Assembly (NCBI GenBank): GCA_034440575.1
Contig: JAOTOL010001451.1
Coordinates: forward strand, 1-64,000
Direction of reading: 5' to 3'
Origin: Imbricaverruca yamaguchii
Taxonomy: Eukaryota > Arthropoda > Thecostraca > Neoverrucidae
Length of the DNA: 64,000 nucleotides
In this document: positions 47,490 through 57,639 of the stretch, one piece after another
Layout of the letters: the number at the start of each line of letters is the position of its first letter
How positions within the stretch are numbered: position 1 is the stretch's first letter
Program-made: the position numbers and the translations under genes
Notes under the pieces: model-generated
Seen by the model: only the letters and a program-made list of their open reading frames with translations
Databases searched by the model: none
Told to the model about the DNA's origin: nothing

Positions 47490-48301
47490 TCACTGGCGCT
47501 GGGTAGCTCCGCCTCTGCCGATCCTGCCCCTCCTGGTTTGGAATTCGGCGCCGCTGGCGGGATCGCGGTCAGCATAGGCGGACTCAGCTGAAATCGTCTG
47601 GGTAGGGACGCGATCAGCAGTGGCGGACTCAGTCGGACGTGTCGTCGTACGATCGATTCTCACCCCATCTGGGCAGGGGAGGTCTGATAGGCATCGGATG
47701 ACCCTTGTCGACCCGTTCTCTCTCTCGTATTTTCCTTTTCCCATTGTCCGTCCAAGCTGCTACCCTCGCTTTTTCAGCTGGCGTGCGTGGTACATTGTTT
47801 CGGCATTCTTCTTCGTTAGGTTTTCAGAAATGTAAATGTCACAGGCTCTATCGGATCGCAACCGTTTCCTTGCCTGAAGAAATTCCTGGCGTTTTTTATA
47901 CGAATACAGTCGGACTAATATTTTGTGCTTTTTCCCTTCTCGGGGACGTGTAACCCGATGGCTAGCATCAATGTCGTTTCTCGTCAAGGTGACACCAGCT
48001 CCCCTAGCCACCTCAATAACTAGGTGTCCTGTGTCCTCTCCGGAACTTTCGGGGACGTCAGCAATATCCAGGCAGTTGCGCCTCGAGTACTGCTCGAGCT
48101 GGTTCAGCTCGTCACTCACCTCGGATAGCCCAGCCTTCAGTTCCTCTATCATGTTGTCTTTGTTCGCGACAGCTTCCGCCACCGCTTGCTTGACTGGTGA
48201 TTGGCGCTGACTGGCGCCATAACTGTTTCGCGTAACATCGAGATGAATTCTGGATCTTTAAAGCACTCGAAGATGGCCTTTTTCACCTGTTCTGCCATGT
48301 C
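47490..48301 (-). pseudogene. LINE ORF1 protein, antisense, decayed
   Basis: From 48301 downwards the start MAEQVKKAIFECFKDPEF is readable, then after a frame change NKDNMIEELKAGLSEVSDEL, LEQYSRRNCLDIADVPES, DIDASHRVTRPREGKKHKIL, VRLYSYKKRQEFLQARKRLR and IYISENLTKKNAETMYHAR. This order (coiled coil, LEQYSRRN, HR.....K..ILV.., ..NE.LT) is characteristic of ORF1 in several invertebrate LINE families. A TAG interrupts it near 47760, after which MGKGKYERENGSTRVIR continues. Further residues run to about 47490 without clear homology. The protein would bind RNA in an intact element. Confidence 0.8.
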
Positions 48302-48684
48302 CGTGCGCCACCCACCACCGCTCACTGCTGGTATATACTCGGCACTATGCCATCTGTCGGATGGGTTAGGTACTCAGCTGGTGGCGACCGAGCGGCGGCG
48401 GACAGGCGGCGGAGCGACCTACCCCGGTCGGCGGTCAGGTCAAGACTGACTGAACGCAGTATGAGTACCACACATGTGTGCATACTTTGTGTCGATGGGA
48501 CGTGCTGGCGGGGCGGGCGGCGATTGTTGCACCGTGTCGGTGGTCAAGTTTTATTAGATGGAGAGGCATTTTTCTTGCGAGAGGCATTTTTTAGGCGAGA
48601 GGCGAGAGGCACCTCGAATTAAGATCATTTTGGTCTTTTGTGCCAATCGCAAAATTGTTCATGTTATGTGTGCTATGATGTGCT
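48302..48684. other. GC-rich, possible 5' UTR of the antisense LINE
   Basis: Upstream (on the minus strand) of the ORF1 start. Contains GAGCGGCGGCGGACAGGCGG and ACAGGCGGCGGAGCGACC. No frame with a known domain. Confidence 0.35.
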
Positions 48685-48724
48685 AACTAAATAAACAAAC
48701 AAACAAACAAGCAAACAAACAAAC
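48685..48724. repeat. (AAAC)n microsatellite
   Basis: AAATAAACAAACAAACAAAC and a further interrupted run, about 40 bases. Such tails often mark retroelement 3' ends, but the element upstream is not identified. Confidence 0.85.
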
Positions 48725-49379
48725 GTTGAAAGGATTTGGCTTTACATATGTACTTGTCAATTAATTTATCCACCAAAACGTGCGAGGAAATGTGTGCCTG
48801 ATGATTGGTCTGCACTATAATTAACGGATGGTAATATAATAAGTCCGGCACAAGGGTGTTCATGATATGGGTTGGCCCATACTGTTGCGCCTTTTCACAC
48901 CGTCATACATCCGTGAATACCAGTACGGAAAAATTGTACAAAATATGGGAACAGGAGTAAGTCTAGCAACAGCCCTGACCAGCTACGCCGAACACACAGC
49001 ATCCTGCAATTTTGTCTTTACCGTCACCACCCCGGTGCATGGGGACGCAACTGGTACCGCTGGAGCGGCCGTCATCACAGCCATTCCTGAGCTGTCTTTT
49101 CCTGCTGGATCGACCGTGGCTGCTGGGGCAGTTGTGGCCATACCATTGGGACGGATGCTTCTGCTTGAGTAGTCGTCACCGCTCGGACCGCCGTCACCGC
49201 TACGACGGCTGTTGTCGCTGGGCTGTGGTCACAGGGACAGCCCCCACCGTTTAGGTGGCGGTGTCTGTTGGACGGCCGTACCTTCTGAGACGGGATTTCT
49301 TTGTCCTCAACAAACAAGACAAGTGTCGCAGCAGGTGACACTTTTCATGGTGCGAGCGTTCAGATGGTTGTCGCATATT
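48725..49379. other. No recognisable gene
   Basis: A 101-codon and a 148-codon plus-strand frame begin here. The translation is Ala/Thr/Val-rich without a domain, and neighbouring frames are open too. Confidence 0.35.
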
Positions 49380-50098
49380 TTAGTTCTCCTTATTAATCGC
49401 TACCCCTCCTTTCTGCAGACATGTCTGATACTCTGGCTCTGTTCACCCTCATGGCCTTCCATGATTTTCAAAGGACGTACACAGTCCTTGTCCTCGACGG
49501 TATTTATTTATCTCAGGGGTGTTTTAGTTCTGAAGCGAGCCATCGGTATTCCTTGCACAAATAGCCAGTTCTCAAGAACACGCTTTTCTCTCAGGGAGCG
49601 TCAATCCCTCGGTTTCCCATCCCAAAGCTCAAGGGCATCCCAGTCTGGTCCTTTCTGACTCTCAAGGGCCCTATTCATCCTCTAGATATCATCTCCATGC
49701 ATCTGCCATTCTTAGTTCTCGACAATCATGTTTAGCTTTCAGGGGCATCGAACTCCGAGACAGGCCTCACACACACACGCAGGCCACATATATAACCAAC
49801 ATCGCCAGCTCTCGGAATTCTTATCAGCTCGCAAGTAGTTCTGTTCATTCTTCTGAGTTTCTCTCAGCCCTCAGGAGTATCACAGTGAAATACGCTGTAG
49901 TTCCCACGGACCCTTATAGGGACCCCAGTCCCCGACAACCTTTCGGGCTATCAAGAACTTTCCAGCTCTGACATTGGTTCTCCAAATTCCTCAGAATAAT
50001 TACTAGCCCTTAGGAACCCTCTTTAGATCTCCGTAAGCCTTGCTCTTCTCATAGGGACGTCTTCCAAGCCTATGGGTGCTAAATGACCTTGTAGTCGG

Positions 50099-50127
50099 TG
50101 CGCCCTTAAGCCCAAATAATCAATCAA
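50099..50127 (+). repeat. Retroposed tail copy (GCGCCCTTAAGCCC...AATC)
   Basis: TGCGCCCTTAAGCCCAAATA followed by ATCAATCAA matches the reverse complement of the insertion at 52846 with few changes. It lies inside the degenerate tandem field, so it inserted there independently. Confidence 0.65.
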
Positions 50128-50404
50128 AGTCTTCCAAGCCTCTTGAGCATCCCAGTCTAGTCCTCACTAGCGACCGGTGACCGGTTCCGTCGGGTTCCCT
50201 CGTCACCTGCTAGGGGTCCTTCCTAGTCCTTGAAAGTCTTACTAGCTTCAAGGGCTTTCCAGCTATGAGGCCACCGTCATAACTTCTCACAACAGTCATT
50301 AAACTTAGTAACTCTGTTCAGCTGTCGGGGAGTTCTTTTAGCTCCCAGGGGACTTCTCAAGGTTTTAGAGGTGCTTCCTAACGGCGCAATGTCACCAAAG
50401 AAAT

Positions 50405-50436
50405 GGTCGACGCGCCCTTATACTACAATAACTAAG
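50405..50436 (+). repeat. Retroposed tail copy (GTCGACGCGCCCTTA)
   Basis: GTCGACGCGCCCTTATACTA followed by CAATAACTAA resembles the reverse complement of the copies at 6961 and 57431, including an AATAACTAA-type tail like the one at 6961. Confidence 0.5.
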
Positions 50437-51854
50437 AGGTACTTCCTAGTTATTAGCAACTTTTGGTTTCAAGAACATTATGGATATGAACCTAGCCCTC
50501 AATATTCCTCACAGCATTCGCCAGCACACACATATTTTTTCTTGTTTCAGGGGCCTTCCTCAGGAAAACTTATTAATCCAGTAGGGGCTCTGCTCAATCT
50601 CAGGATAATCCCAATCCAGTCCTCTCCGACACTCAGAGGCCCTCTTGACCTTGATGACCCTCTTGCATTCAGGGTGCCATCACAGTCCTCAATAGCCTTA
50701 TCTAGCTCTCACATCAGGTGAATTGCAGCTCTGAGATTGACCCTGAGCCCTCAGGGTCCATCTCAGAGCGCGATCAAGAGCATCTCCAACGAAGCGGTCG
50801 CCTGGAGGGCCTCTTGAACTCGCCTTGGAATGGGCGCGGATGCTCCGTGACCTCTTGCCTACGCCACTGCTTTTCAACAGCTCCGGGCCCCTTCATGGGC
50901 TCAGAGTCCCTTGACGTGGCATCCTGAACCCTCCGCTTAGGTCCGGACGGCCTGTGTGGCTGGGGAGTATCTTTATCGGCCTACGGAACGCTATCAGCTC
51001 TGGATCCGTATCCATCAGCGTGACCGGAAGCCGACCAGTGGCCCACCACGTCCTGTCAAAGACCCCGTCCTCCGGCTCAGGGGCTTTCTTTCAGGGCTCA
51101 GGTCATTCCTTACTGCCAGAAGCACCTCTTTTAGCAGGTTGGACTTCCTCCATCACTCCAGGGCCCGTGTTCTGCTTCACACCGTCTGCCTGTTCAGGGC
51201 CCCTTCTTACCGGCTAGGGGTCCATTCTCATGGCTGGGGGTCCTCCCGCGGTCAAGTATCCTCTCCGTCGGCTCAGAGGCCCTCCTTAGTATATCCAGGG
51301 CTTCTTCTGTCAGACAGGAGCCTCACTTTCAACGGCTTGGGCCTATCCATCAGTGCAGAGGCTCTTGTACGGCTTGGACCCCATGTGCTGGTCAAGGGGC
51401 CCTTTCTGATGACACGATGTCATCTTCGGCATCTCTTCGTCGCCTCATGGGCCGTCGGTAACGAACCAGGGCCTTTTCCGTTAGGCAGGAGGTCCATTTG
51501 CACAAGTTTGCGAACTCCCCATCAAATCAGGAGACTTGCTTCGGCTTGAGCACAGCCATCAACCCAGAGGCCCTTTATATTGGATCGGAGCTCCATTCGT
51601 CAGCCCGGGAGCCCTTCAAATGATCTGAGACCTCTCAGTCGACGTAGAAGCCCACGTTGTCCCAGCACAGGACCTCATCAACTGCCCGTGGACACTTTCC
51701 GTTGACCCGAGGCCCTTTTCATCCGCCCGGGACATTGTTCTTGAAGCTGCATGACAGACGCAATCAATGTGCTCCTAAACTACAACATCCTCTCATTGAG
51801 CTCGGAGCCCTTTCGTCGATCCAGGGCCCTTCACGTCGGCCCAGTGGTCCACTC

Positions 51855-52182
51855 ACTGTCTCTGTCACTGTCACTGTCACTGTCACTGTCACTGTCACTG
51901 TCACTGTCACTGTCACTGTCACTGTCACTGTCACTGTCACTGTCACTGTCACTGTCACTGTCACTGACTGTCACTGTCTCTGTCACTGTCACTGTCACTG
52001 TCACTGTCACTGTCACTGTCACTGTCTCTGTCTCTGTCTCTGTCTCTGTCTCTGTCTCTGTCTCTGTCTCTGTCTCTGTCTCTGTCTCTGTCTCTGTCTC
52101 TGTCTCTGTCTCTGTCTCTGTCTCTGTCTCTGTCTATGTCTCTGTCTCTGTCTCTGTCTCTGTCTCTGTCTCTGTCTCTGTG
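51855..52182. repeat. Two-phase hexanucleotide array (CTGTCA)n-(CTGTCT)n
   Basis: About 110 bases of CTGTCA are followed by a TGACTGTCACTGTCTC interruption, about 50 further bases of CTGTCA, then about 160 bases of CTGTCT with a single CTATGT break. All reading frames give dipeptide repeats such as Ser-Leu, Val-Thr or Asp-Arg. A single A-to-T change in the unit, spread along one side, explains the two halves. Confidence 0.97.
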
Positions 52183-52526
52183 AGACCAGGTTTCCGTTGC
52201 ACAGCCGGTGCACAGCACTCACTAAGCTGCCGGCCAGTCTCTCCGGTCGGCACAGAAGCAGCGCCAGGCGCGAACAACCACCCGACGCAGGCTGTGCTTG
52301 CTGCGGAATGCCCCGCTAAAAGCACGCAGGGTGGACGCCGGTAACGTTCCATGAATTGTATGTTTCGTGCACTCGCAGGGCAGCCAGTATCGCTGAATAG
52401 TGACACCAGCGGGGCAGACCAATAGTGGTATTCAAGAACGTGGCTTGCCATGCCTGAGGGTAGTCGATATTGGCTGTGCACAGTGCACAGCAATCGGTGT
52501 AATAATAGTGCGTACCAATCCGTAAA
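52183..52526. other. No recognisable gene
   Basis: Unique sequence between the hexanucleotide array and the piggyBac-like copy D. Open frames are extensions of the repeat translations. Confidence 0.45.
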
Positions 52527-52530
52527 TTAA

Positions 52531-53428
52531 CTCGTCCTGTCTCGGGGAGTCCTCAACCGCCCACCTCAGGTTTTTCGCCGACAGGGGACGAACGGCGCGC
52601 GACAGCGCGCCCAAATTTGGCGTACCTTTTTCCACATCAATTTGACATGCTGATTCAGATTTTGTAGGTCAGGTCATCTGGAGTCAACGAGTTAGTCAAG
52701 GTCAAGTGAGGTCACCTCCAAAAAAAAGTTCAACCAGTCGTCACGCTTTAATGGATACACATATTTTATTGCAACTTTCAGAGTTTGCTTATCTTTACAG
52801 ATGCAACAAAACGAACGAGTTGAATTTTTCATTTTTTTCGCTTTTGATTGATTGATTATTCGGGCTTAAGGGCGCGTTTTTTTCGCTTTTTTCTCATACA
52901 AATTGTGCGTATTTGCCATATTGCAGTTTAAATGCAGAATTCTGGCTAAAGTAAGCATTTTGTATTAGGGCAAGTTGACTTCCAAGAACGTTTTGTCGTC
53001 TGCTCTACCCATTGGAAAAGGAAAATTAAAGAAAACTTGAAAAATCAAAATTTTGAAATTTCAAAAAAACAATTTTTATCTCTATTTTTTTGGAGGCCAA
53101 ACAAATTATCGCCCTGGTCGATTTCGCTGTCATTTTCTCATTCCAAATAAATTTTGTTTTTTTCATATATCCCCAAAATGAACTCCCCAGAGTCCAAAAC
53201 AATAATGTAAGTCGTGAAAAGTCGTGAAAATCTAGCCCCCTGGTGACGTCACCTTTGTGAAGAACAAAGATTGGGGGGATGGACCCGGACCCTACTCGTC
53301 GAGCGCTTTCCGATAACACCTCTTTCGTTTTCGTGCGATGCTTAGTTTGGATTTTAGAGGGGAGTCTTCAACTGCCCCCCCCCCCCCCGAGACGGGGTGT
53401 GAGGATTTGACCGGAAAGACGGCGCGGG
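52531..53428 (+). mobile_element. piggyBac-like non-autonomous element, copy D (complete)
   Basis: Starts CTCGTCCTGTCTCGGGG directly after TTAA (52527-52530) and ends AAGACGGCGCGGG directly before TTAA (53429-53432). Shared blocks with the copy at 5214 run along the whole length, including CACATCAATTTG, AGGTCAGGTCATCTGG, ACCAGTCGTCACGCTTTAA, ATTCTGGCTAAAGTAAGCAT and CCCTGGTCGATTTCGCTGTC. It is 60 bp longer than copy C, partly because of a 31-bp insertion at 52846-52876. No transposase frame. Confidence 0.82.
52846..52876 (-). mobile_element. 31-bp truncated retroposed tail with 14-bp target duplication
   Basis: GATTGATTGATTATTCGGGC plus TTAAGGGCGCG is absent from copy C and is flanked by identical TTTTTTTCGCTTTT on both sides (52832-52845 and 52877-52890). 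It reads as the 3' end, with an AATC-repeat tail, of the family also seen at 50099-50127. This is strong evidence of target-primed insertion with extreme 5' truncation. Confidence 0.85.
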
Positions 53429-53432
53429 TTAA

Positions 53433-54024
53433 TGATCATTCAGTAAGTCTCGCGCGATATCCGAGACGGCACCGATGTGTCCTTACGGCGTCAGCAAAAA
53501 GTGTCGAGTGAGGGCAGAAGGCGGGAACACTTCAGGTGTCGTCAATTAAGCGGTGTGGGAGTGACGCTCTTCGATATCCCTCGTTATCTTCCAGCATCTG
53601 AATGAAGCATCAACATTCCCTTTCTTGGAAGTGAATTGTGAACGCCCCTCGTGGGTGTTCGAGTGCCCCCCAACAAAATACAGGAAAGGGGATCCCAGAC
53701 TTTTAGAACTTGCTTCACCATTTCTTTAATCCTGTCAAACGGTTCTTAGCCTGTAAATTATCCGAACTAATTGTCTGTGTGCACCCTAACGGAACCGCTG
53801 ACTCACCAGCGAGAACATTTAGGTGGTACGTGTGAATGCGAGTGGGGCAAACAAGAAACGACGATTAAGGCCATTCTCTCTGCGGGACATTAATTCGCTC
53901 TTTCTCAGATCGCAGCGTATTTTTGAACCCCTTGGAATCGAAGAGATACACCATATGTCCGTGCACACAATGGGCGAAATTGGGGCGGGTGTCTGCAGCT
54001 AAATTTCATAGGGGAGCTTATAAT
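53433..54024. other. No recognisable gene
   Basis: Unique-looking sequence between copy D and a decayed piggyBac-like end. Confidence 0.4.
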
Positions 54025-54075
54025 GACCACCCCCTCGCGTCGAGACGGAGTGTGAAAATTAGACCGGGAAGACTG
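54025..54075 (+). mobile_element. Decayed 3' end of the piggyBac-like element
   Basis: CACCCCCTCGCGTCGAGACG, GAGTGTGAAAATTAGACCGG and GAAGACTGGGCGAGTT correspond to the last 50 bases of copies C and D, with about one change in five. The flanking TTAA is lost. The rest of the element is not recognisable upstream. Confidence 0.55.
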
Positions 54076-54583
54076 GGCGAGTTCACATGGGACACTCTGG
54101 GGTTGACCCCGCCTACCAAATTGGCAGCACACATTGCCTTCATTCATTGGACCCTCCCATATACCCCTTGCCGTGCCTGGTGAACCACTCGCCAATGCCA
54201 CATCATTGACCTCTTGTCCTGGGGCGAATCCTGTTAGACTAATCAGCCTAGCTCTTTTTATAACAATGGAGAGGGCTCATCGAGAGGAAGATCAACAGCA
54301 GCCAGATGGTGCCGTTACAGCGCAGCATGAGTACGTCACAAATCAGCATTAAAGTGTGGGCTACACCGTGACCGCAATCCTTGACTACAAAGTAAGTGCC
54401 CCTAATGGTAGATCACATATTAAGGCAAATAATACCAATTTAGGCATTGGAAATGTCCAAATTAATGGAGGTACCAAAAGTCAATATCAATAATATATTT
54501 AGTCAATAATATAAGTCAATAATTTAGTCAATATCAATAATAATAATAACAGTCAATAATTTAGGCAAGTCACAGCTTACAAG
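54076..54583. other. No gene; short AATAAT-rich stretch
   Basis: GTCAATAATATAAGTCAATA-type repeats occur at 54480-54565. The rest is unique-looking. Confidence 0.4.
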
Positions 54584-54661
<78 letters not shown>

Positions 54662-54682
54662 TGTGTGCGTGTGCGTGTGTGA
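54584..54682. repeat. (TG)n microsatellite
   Basis: About 75 bases of pure TG, then a TTTGTGTGTGCGTGTGCG tail. Confidence 0.95.
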
Positions 54683-55749
54683 TGTAGCCGCTCCGGTCCA
54701 AAATACGGCGGCACGTTCGAATAGTGAACAGACATTTGCAACTTATTGCCACAAAACGCCATCGAAATAAAAACACCGAAAGTGAGCAAAATGCGTTACT
54801 GTAAACAAATTTTCGGGGGGTCGTCTTTAAATGTCAGAATGCACATTTGTTGATTCTGGCGAGATTATCCTAGAGTCAAAATATCGTGTCTGTGCTGTTT
54901 TCCGAGAACCAGAATTAGTTGGTTGCAGATTTTATATTTTCAGGTGACTCATTTGTCAAAATCTATCCCTGTCATCAGATGTGATCCGTGATCTCATGTG
55001 TCCTCGTTTGGTTGTATCGAACATCCGCCATAGCTCAAAAAGCGCATATTCTTGACTTCAAACGGCTCAGCATCACAAAACAAAACATAGGTATTAACGA
55101 ACATTTCTTATATAAATAAGTATTCACTATGCTTTTATTAATGACATTCTTGAGCATAATGCTCCCCTCCTCACGAATATCATCCTTACAAAGAACAGAG
55201 GTCATTGATGCGGCCTACTCACAGCTGCACTATCGGCTATCATGATAGTGACCTGACATGTCATCGAGAACAAGATCACGTCTCCGTAATCCATGGTGGT
55301 ACCATCTTAAGGTGCCCAGGGCATGCTGAAAGCAACTATATTAAATTAGTATTGCAAATGTGAATTTCGTAGTGGTATGGTATTCACATTTGAAGAAATA
55401 AAACATCAGCTCTCCGATGCTTTTTTCCGGTTTCAGCGAAACACGCCATGGAGGGTGGCAGAGGGCGAGGCTAAACCTTGGCGGCCATTTCGTGGGAAGG
55501 GGCATGGCTGGAGTGCTCTGGATGGCCCAGTAAAGGTAACATTACAAAACCGAATTGCAGAGTTTAGACAGTATTCAGGAGCGCAAGGTCAGTCATGAAT
55601 TGAACGGCAGCGGGAGCGGGCAGCAAAGACCACTGCAATCGTTTCCTTTCATGCAACGGCCATAGGGATAACCAGAACTAACACTGAGCCATAGTTCGGA
55701 AGTCATTCCTATGTCCCCCCCCTGTTTGTACCCTGGTCCGATGCTGTTA
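54683..55749. other. No recognisable gene
   Basis: Unique-looking sequence. The 73-codon frame at 55377-55598 has no known domain. Confidence 0.4.
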
Positions 55750-56290
55750 GGGATTCTCGACGTGCGACGGTTCAATCATCATTTTCAAGTAGTGTTGGCC
55801 AATTTCAACACGTGCCCGTCTGAACACGTATCGACCAAAATTCATATCCGTCAAACATGTCGTTCCGGTTTTTCGTTCTGCACACGGCCGTTGTCACCTT
55901 ACAACGGATCTACCCACCATCCATGCGTCTTATTTAGCGCGGGAATATTCAGTGTTTTTTTGCCGCGCCGCCTCCGAGCGCCTCCCCACGGAGCGACACG
56001 GTCGCTGCGGCACCAGGAGAGATTGTCTCATCAGCGTCGCTAACTCGTGTAAAGCTGTTTTCAAGCCATAAACCAGTGTTTGTATATCGCTGGCATATTT
56101 TGCCACCTGAGCGTCCGAAGCGAGCAGTGAGGTTATTTGCACATGCGTGATAGATAACGGGTCCTACGAAAAAGACTTGGCGGGGCACGAGTAGTCTAGG
56201 GGTAAGTTGCCCGTCTCACAATCGAAAGATCGTGGGTTCGAGTCTCACCTGTCGCTACTCTTCGCCGGCGGCCAATCGGCGTGAGATATT

Positions 56291-57184
56291 GGGTCTGTTC
56301 CTGACCCTGCTCCAAGCTGCTCCGAGCAACTTGGAGTAGCTGCTCCGTGTTCCCGTGCGTTTTCGGAGCAGAACGGAGTAGCTCCAATCTACTCCAACTT
56401 ACTCCAACTTACTCCGACCGAGAGCAGGGGCAGCTTGGAGCAGCTTGGAGTGGCACAAATGTGGCTCTGACGATACATTTACGAAGCTCTTTGGGGCATC
56501 TGCGTAAACAAGTCTTGAACATCTGCGTCATATATGTAACCATAATACAAACACAAACAGCTGATTTTTACTCCAAGTTACTCCACACGTTCCAGCGCTC
56601 GCTTTTACAGATCCTACTCCGAACTGCTCCAAGTTGGTCCAAGTTGCTCTACCTTTTTTTTGGAGCAGGGTCAGGAACAGACCCTACGTATAGTTACGTA
56701 TACTTATCTTATAAATGCTAGATGGCACTAGTACAAATACGCCTGCTGAATGCTGTGCCGGGGGGCTCCTAGTTCTATCGCCAGATGGCACAAGTGCAAG
56801 CGCACCTGGTGATTGCTGCACAGGTGTACACTTATTTATGCTAGTAAATGCACACCAACACACCAGAATGTTGGGGTGTTCATAATCGATCAAGCCTACT
56901 ACGCTCCCAAACGGATTATAACTGAGTTAGCCCAAAATTAGCTTGTTTGCACTAACCTAACCTAACCCAACCTAATACATTTGCGAAGCGCTTTTGGGCA
57001 CGTGCGTCAACAAGTTTTGAACATCTGCGTCATATATGCAACCATAATACAATCACAAACAACTGATTTTTACCCCAAGTTACACCACACGTCCCAGCGC
57101 TCGCTTTTACCGAGCCTGATCCGAACCGCTCCAAGTTGCTCCAAGTTGCTCTACTCTTTTTGGAGCAGGATTAGGAACAGACCC
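56291..57184. mobile_element. MITE with GGGTCTGTTCC ends and 3-bp target duplication
   Basis: The left end GGGTCTGTTCCTGACCCTGC and the right end GCAGGATTAGGAACAGACCC are inverted repeats of about 23 bp. ATT lies on each side (56288-56290, 57185-57187) and would restore the SINE if one copy were removed. A second right end, GGAGCAGGGTCAGGAACAGA and CCC, occurs at about 56662-56684. The stretch 56470-56684 is repeated, about 80-90 percent alike, at 56975-57184, so two element copies or a duplicated 3' half are present. A 3-bp duplication with GGG termini suggests PIF/Harbinger, tentatively. Confidence 0.75.
56949..56976. repeat. CCTAA telomere-like run
   Basis: CTAACCTAACCTAACCCAAC followed by CTAATAC: about five units of the complement of TTAGG, inside the MITE region. 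Too short to imply a telomere. Confidence 0.6.
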
Positions 57185-57430
57185 ATTGGCGACGCTACAT
57201 GACTCAACGGTCGATGTGTCGTAAAACCAATAACCAACCAAATCCAACCAGCAACCAGCCGAAAGAGACTTGGCTAGTCCAGTTGCGTTGGCCACCGGCT
57301 CAGGGACTTGTAGAGCGGTGACCCACCAGACAGAGCAGAGACATCTCCTCATCTTCTGACGTCACGTGACATCCCATGGCATGACTCCTAACTCCTGACC
57401 CATGACATCTCCTGTAGCGCCTGAGCCATT

Positions 57431-57478
57431 GAAGGAGTTTAGAGGCGCATCGACCGCGTCGGTCGTGTAGCGCGCCTG
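57431..57478 (-). repeat. GGCGCATCGACC hairpin repeat
   Basis: TTTAGAGGCGCATCGACCGC is followed by GTCGGTCGTGTAGCGCGCC, giving a self-complementary GGCGC/GCGCC and CGACC/GGTCG stem. GTAGCGCCTGAGCCAT (57413-57428) and GTAGCGCGCCTGAACCAT (57467-57484) flank or overlap it and may be a target duplication. Confidence 0.6.
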
Positions 57479-57639
57479 AACCATGCCGCCCCAGCTTCTG
57501 ATCTGACCAGCAGTGTCCAATGTGTGAGGAACAAATCCTGAGTACGTGCCGGCAAAGCATTTCAGAGAGGTCGCGATTAAGCTGGCCTAGTGCATTTCAT
57601 ATGTCATGCTGTGCGGATTACGGCAGTTCCCCACCCATC

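Larger units (their letters stand above)
49380..51854. repeat. Highly degenerate tandem field of about 20-40-bp phrases
   Basis: Throughout this 2.5 kb, phrases such as CTCAAGGGCATCCCAGTCTG, CTCAGGGGCTTTCTTTC, CAGGGCCCGTGTTCTG, CAGAGGCCCTCCTTAG and CAGGGCCCTTCACGTC recur every 18-40 bases. No two units are alike, but the pattern 'CA(G)GGGCCCTT...TC' persists to the edge of the hexanucleotide array. I read it as an old minisatellite. Frames of up to 197 codons here are low-complexity by origin. Confidence 0.55.
56182..57259 (+). mobile_element. tRNA-derived SINE containing a nested MITE
   Basis: The SINE parts are 56182-56290 and 57188-57259. A-box-like TAGTCTAGGGGTAA (56212 onwards) and B-box GGGTTCGAGTCTC (about 56233-56245) are the internal RNA polymerase III promoter. 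CCAATCGGCGTGAGAT precedes the MITE; CTACATGACTCAACGGTCGA and AAAACCAATAACCAACC follow it. Target duplications CGAAAAAGACTTGGC (56167-56181) and CGAAAGAGACTTGGC (57260-57274) differ at one of 15 positions. Same family as 4019-4189. Confidence 0.88.
55750..57600 (-). pseudogene. LINE reverse transcriptase relic split by a SINE
   Basis: On the minus strand, 57352-57275 encodes VTALQVPEPVANATGL, the segment just before the GVPQGSxLGP block. The coding is cut by the SINE and resumes at 56181 with FVGPVIYHACANNLTARF. Then, in a shifted frame, QVAKYASDIQTLVYGLKTAL (56110-56050) corresponds to the YADDTQVLV catalytic box, with the first Asp changed to Ser. Below about 55860, FGRYVFRRARVEIG and MIEPSHVENP are weak matches to the LGVTFDxxLTWDxHV and LSHVRHxLP blocks. 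Frameshifts abound. It resembles the antisense LINE at 38.7 kb. Confidence 0.65.

Noticed and set aside
51657..52344. Frames of about 200 codons with Ser-Leu or Val-Thr repeats
   Set aside because: Products of the CTGTCA/CTGTCT microsatellite.
56212..56290. Functional tRNA gene
   Set aside because: A and B boxes are present, but the sequence does not fold as a full cloverleaf by eye, and target duplications show that it is part of a SINE.
56949..56976. True telomere or interstitial telomere block
   Set aside because: Only about five CCTAA-like units within a MITE-related segment.
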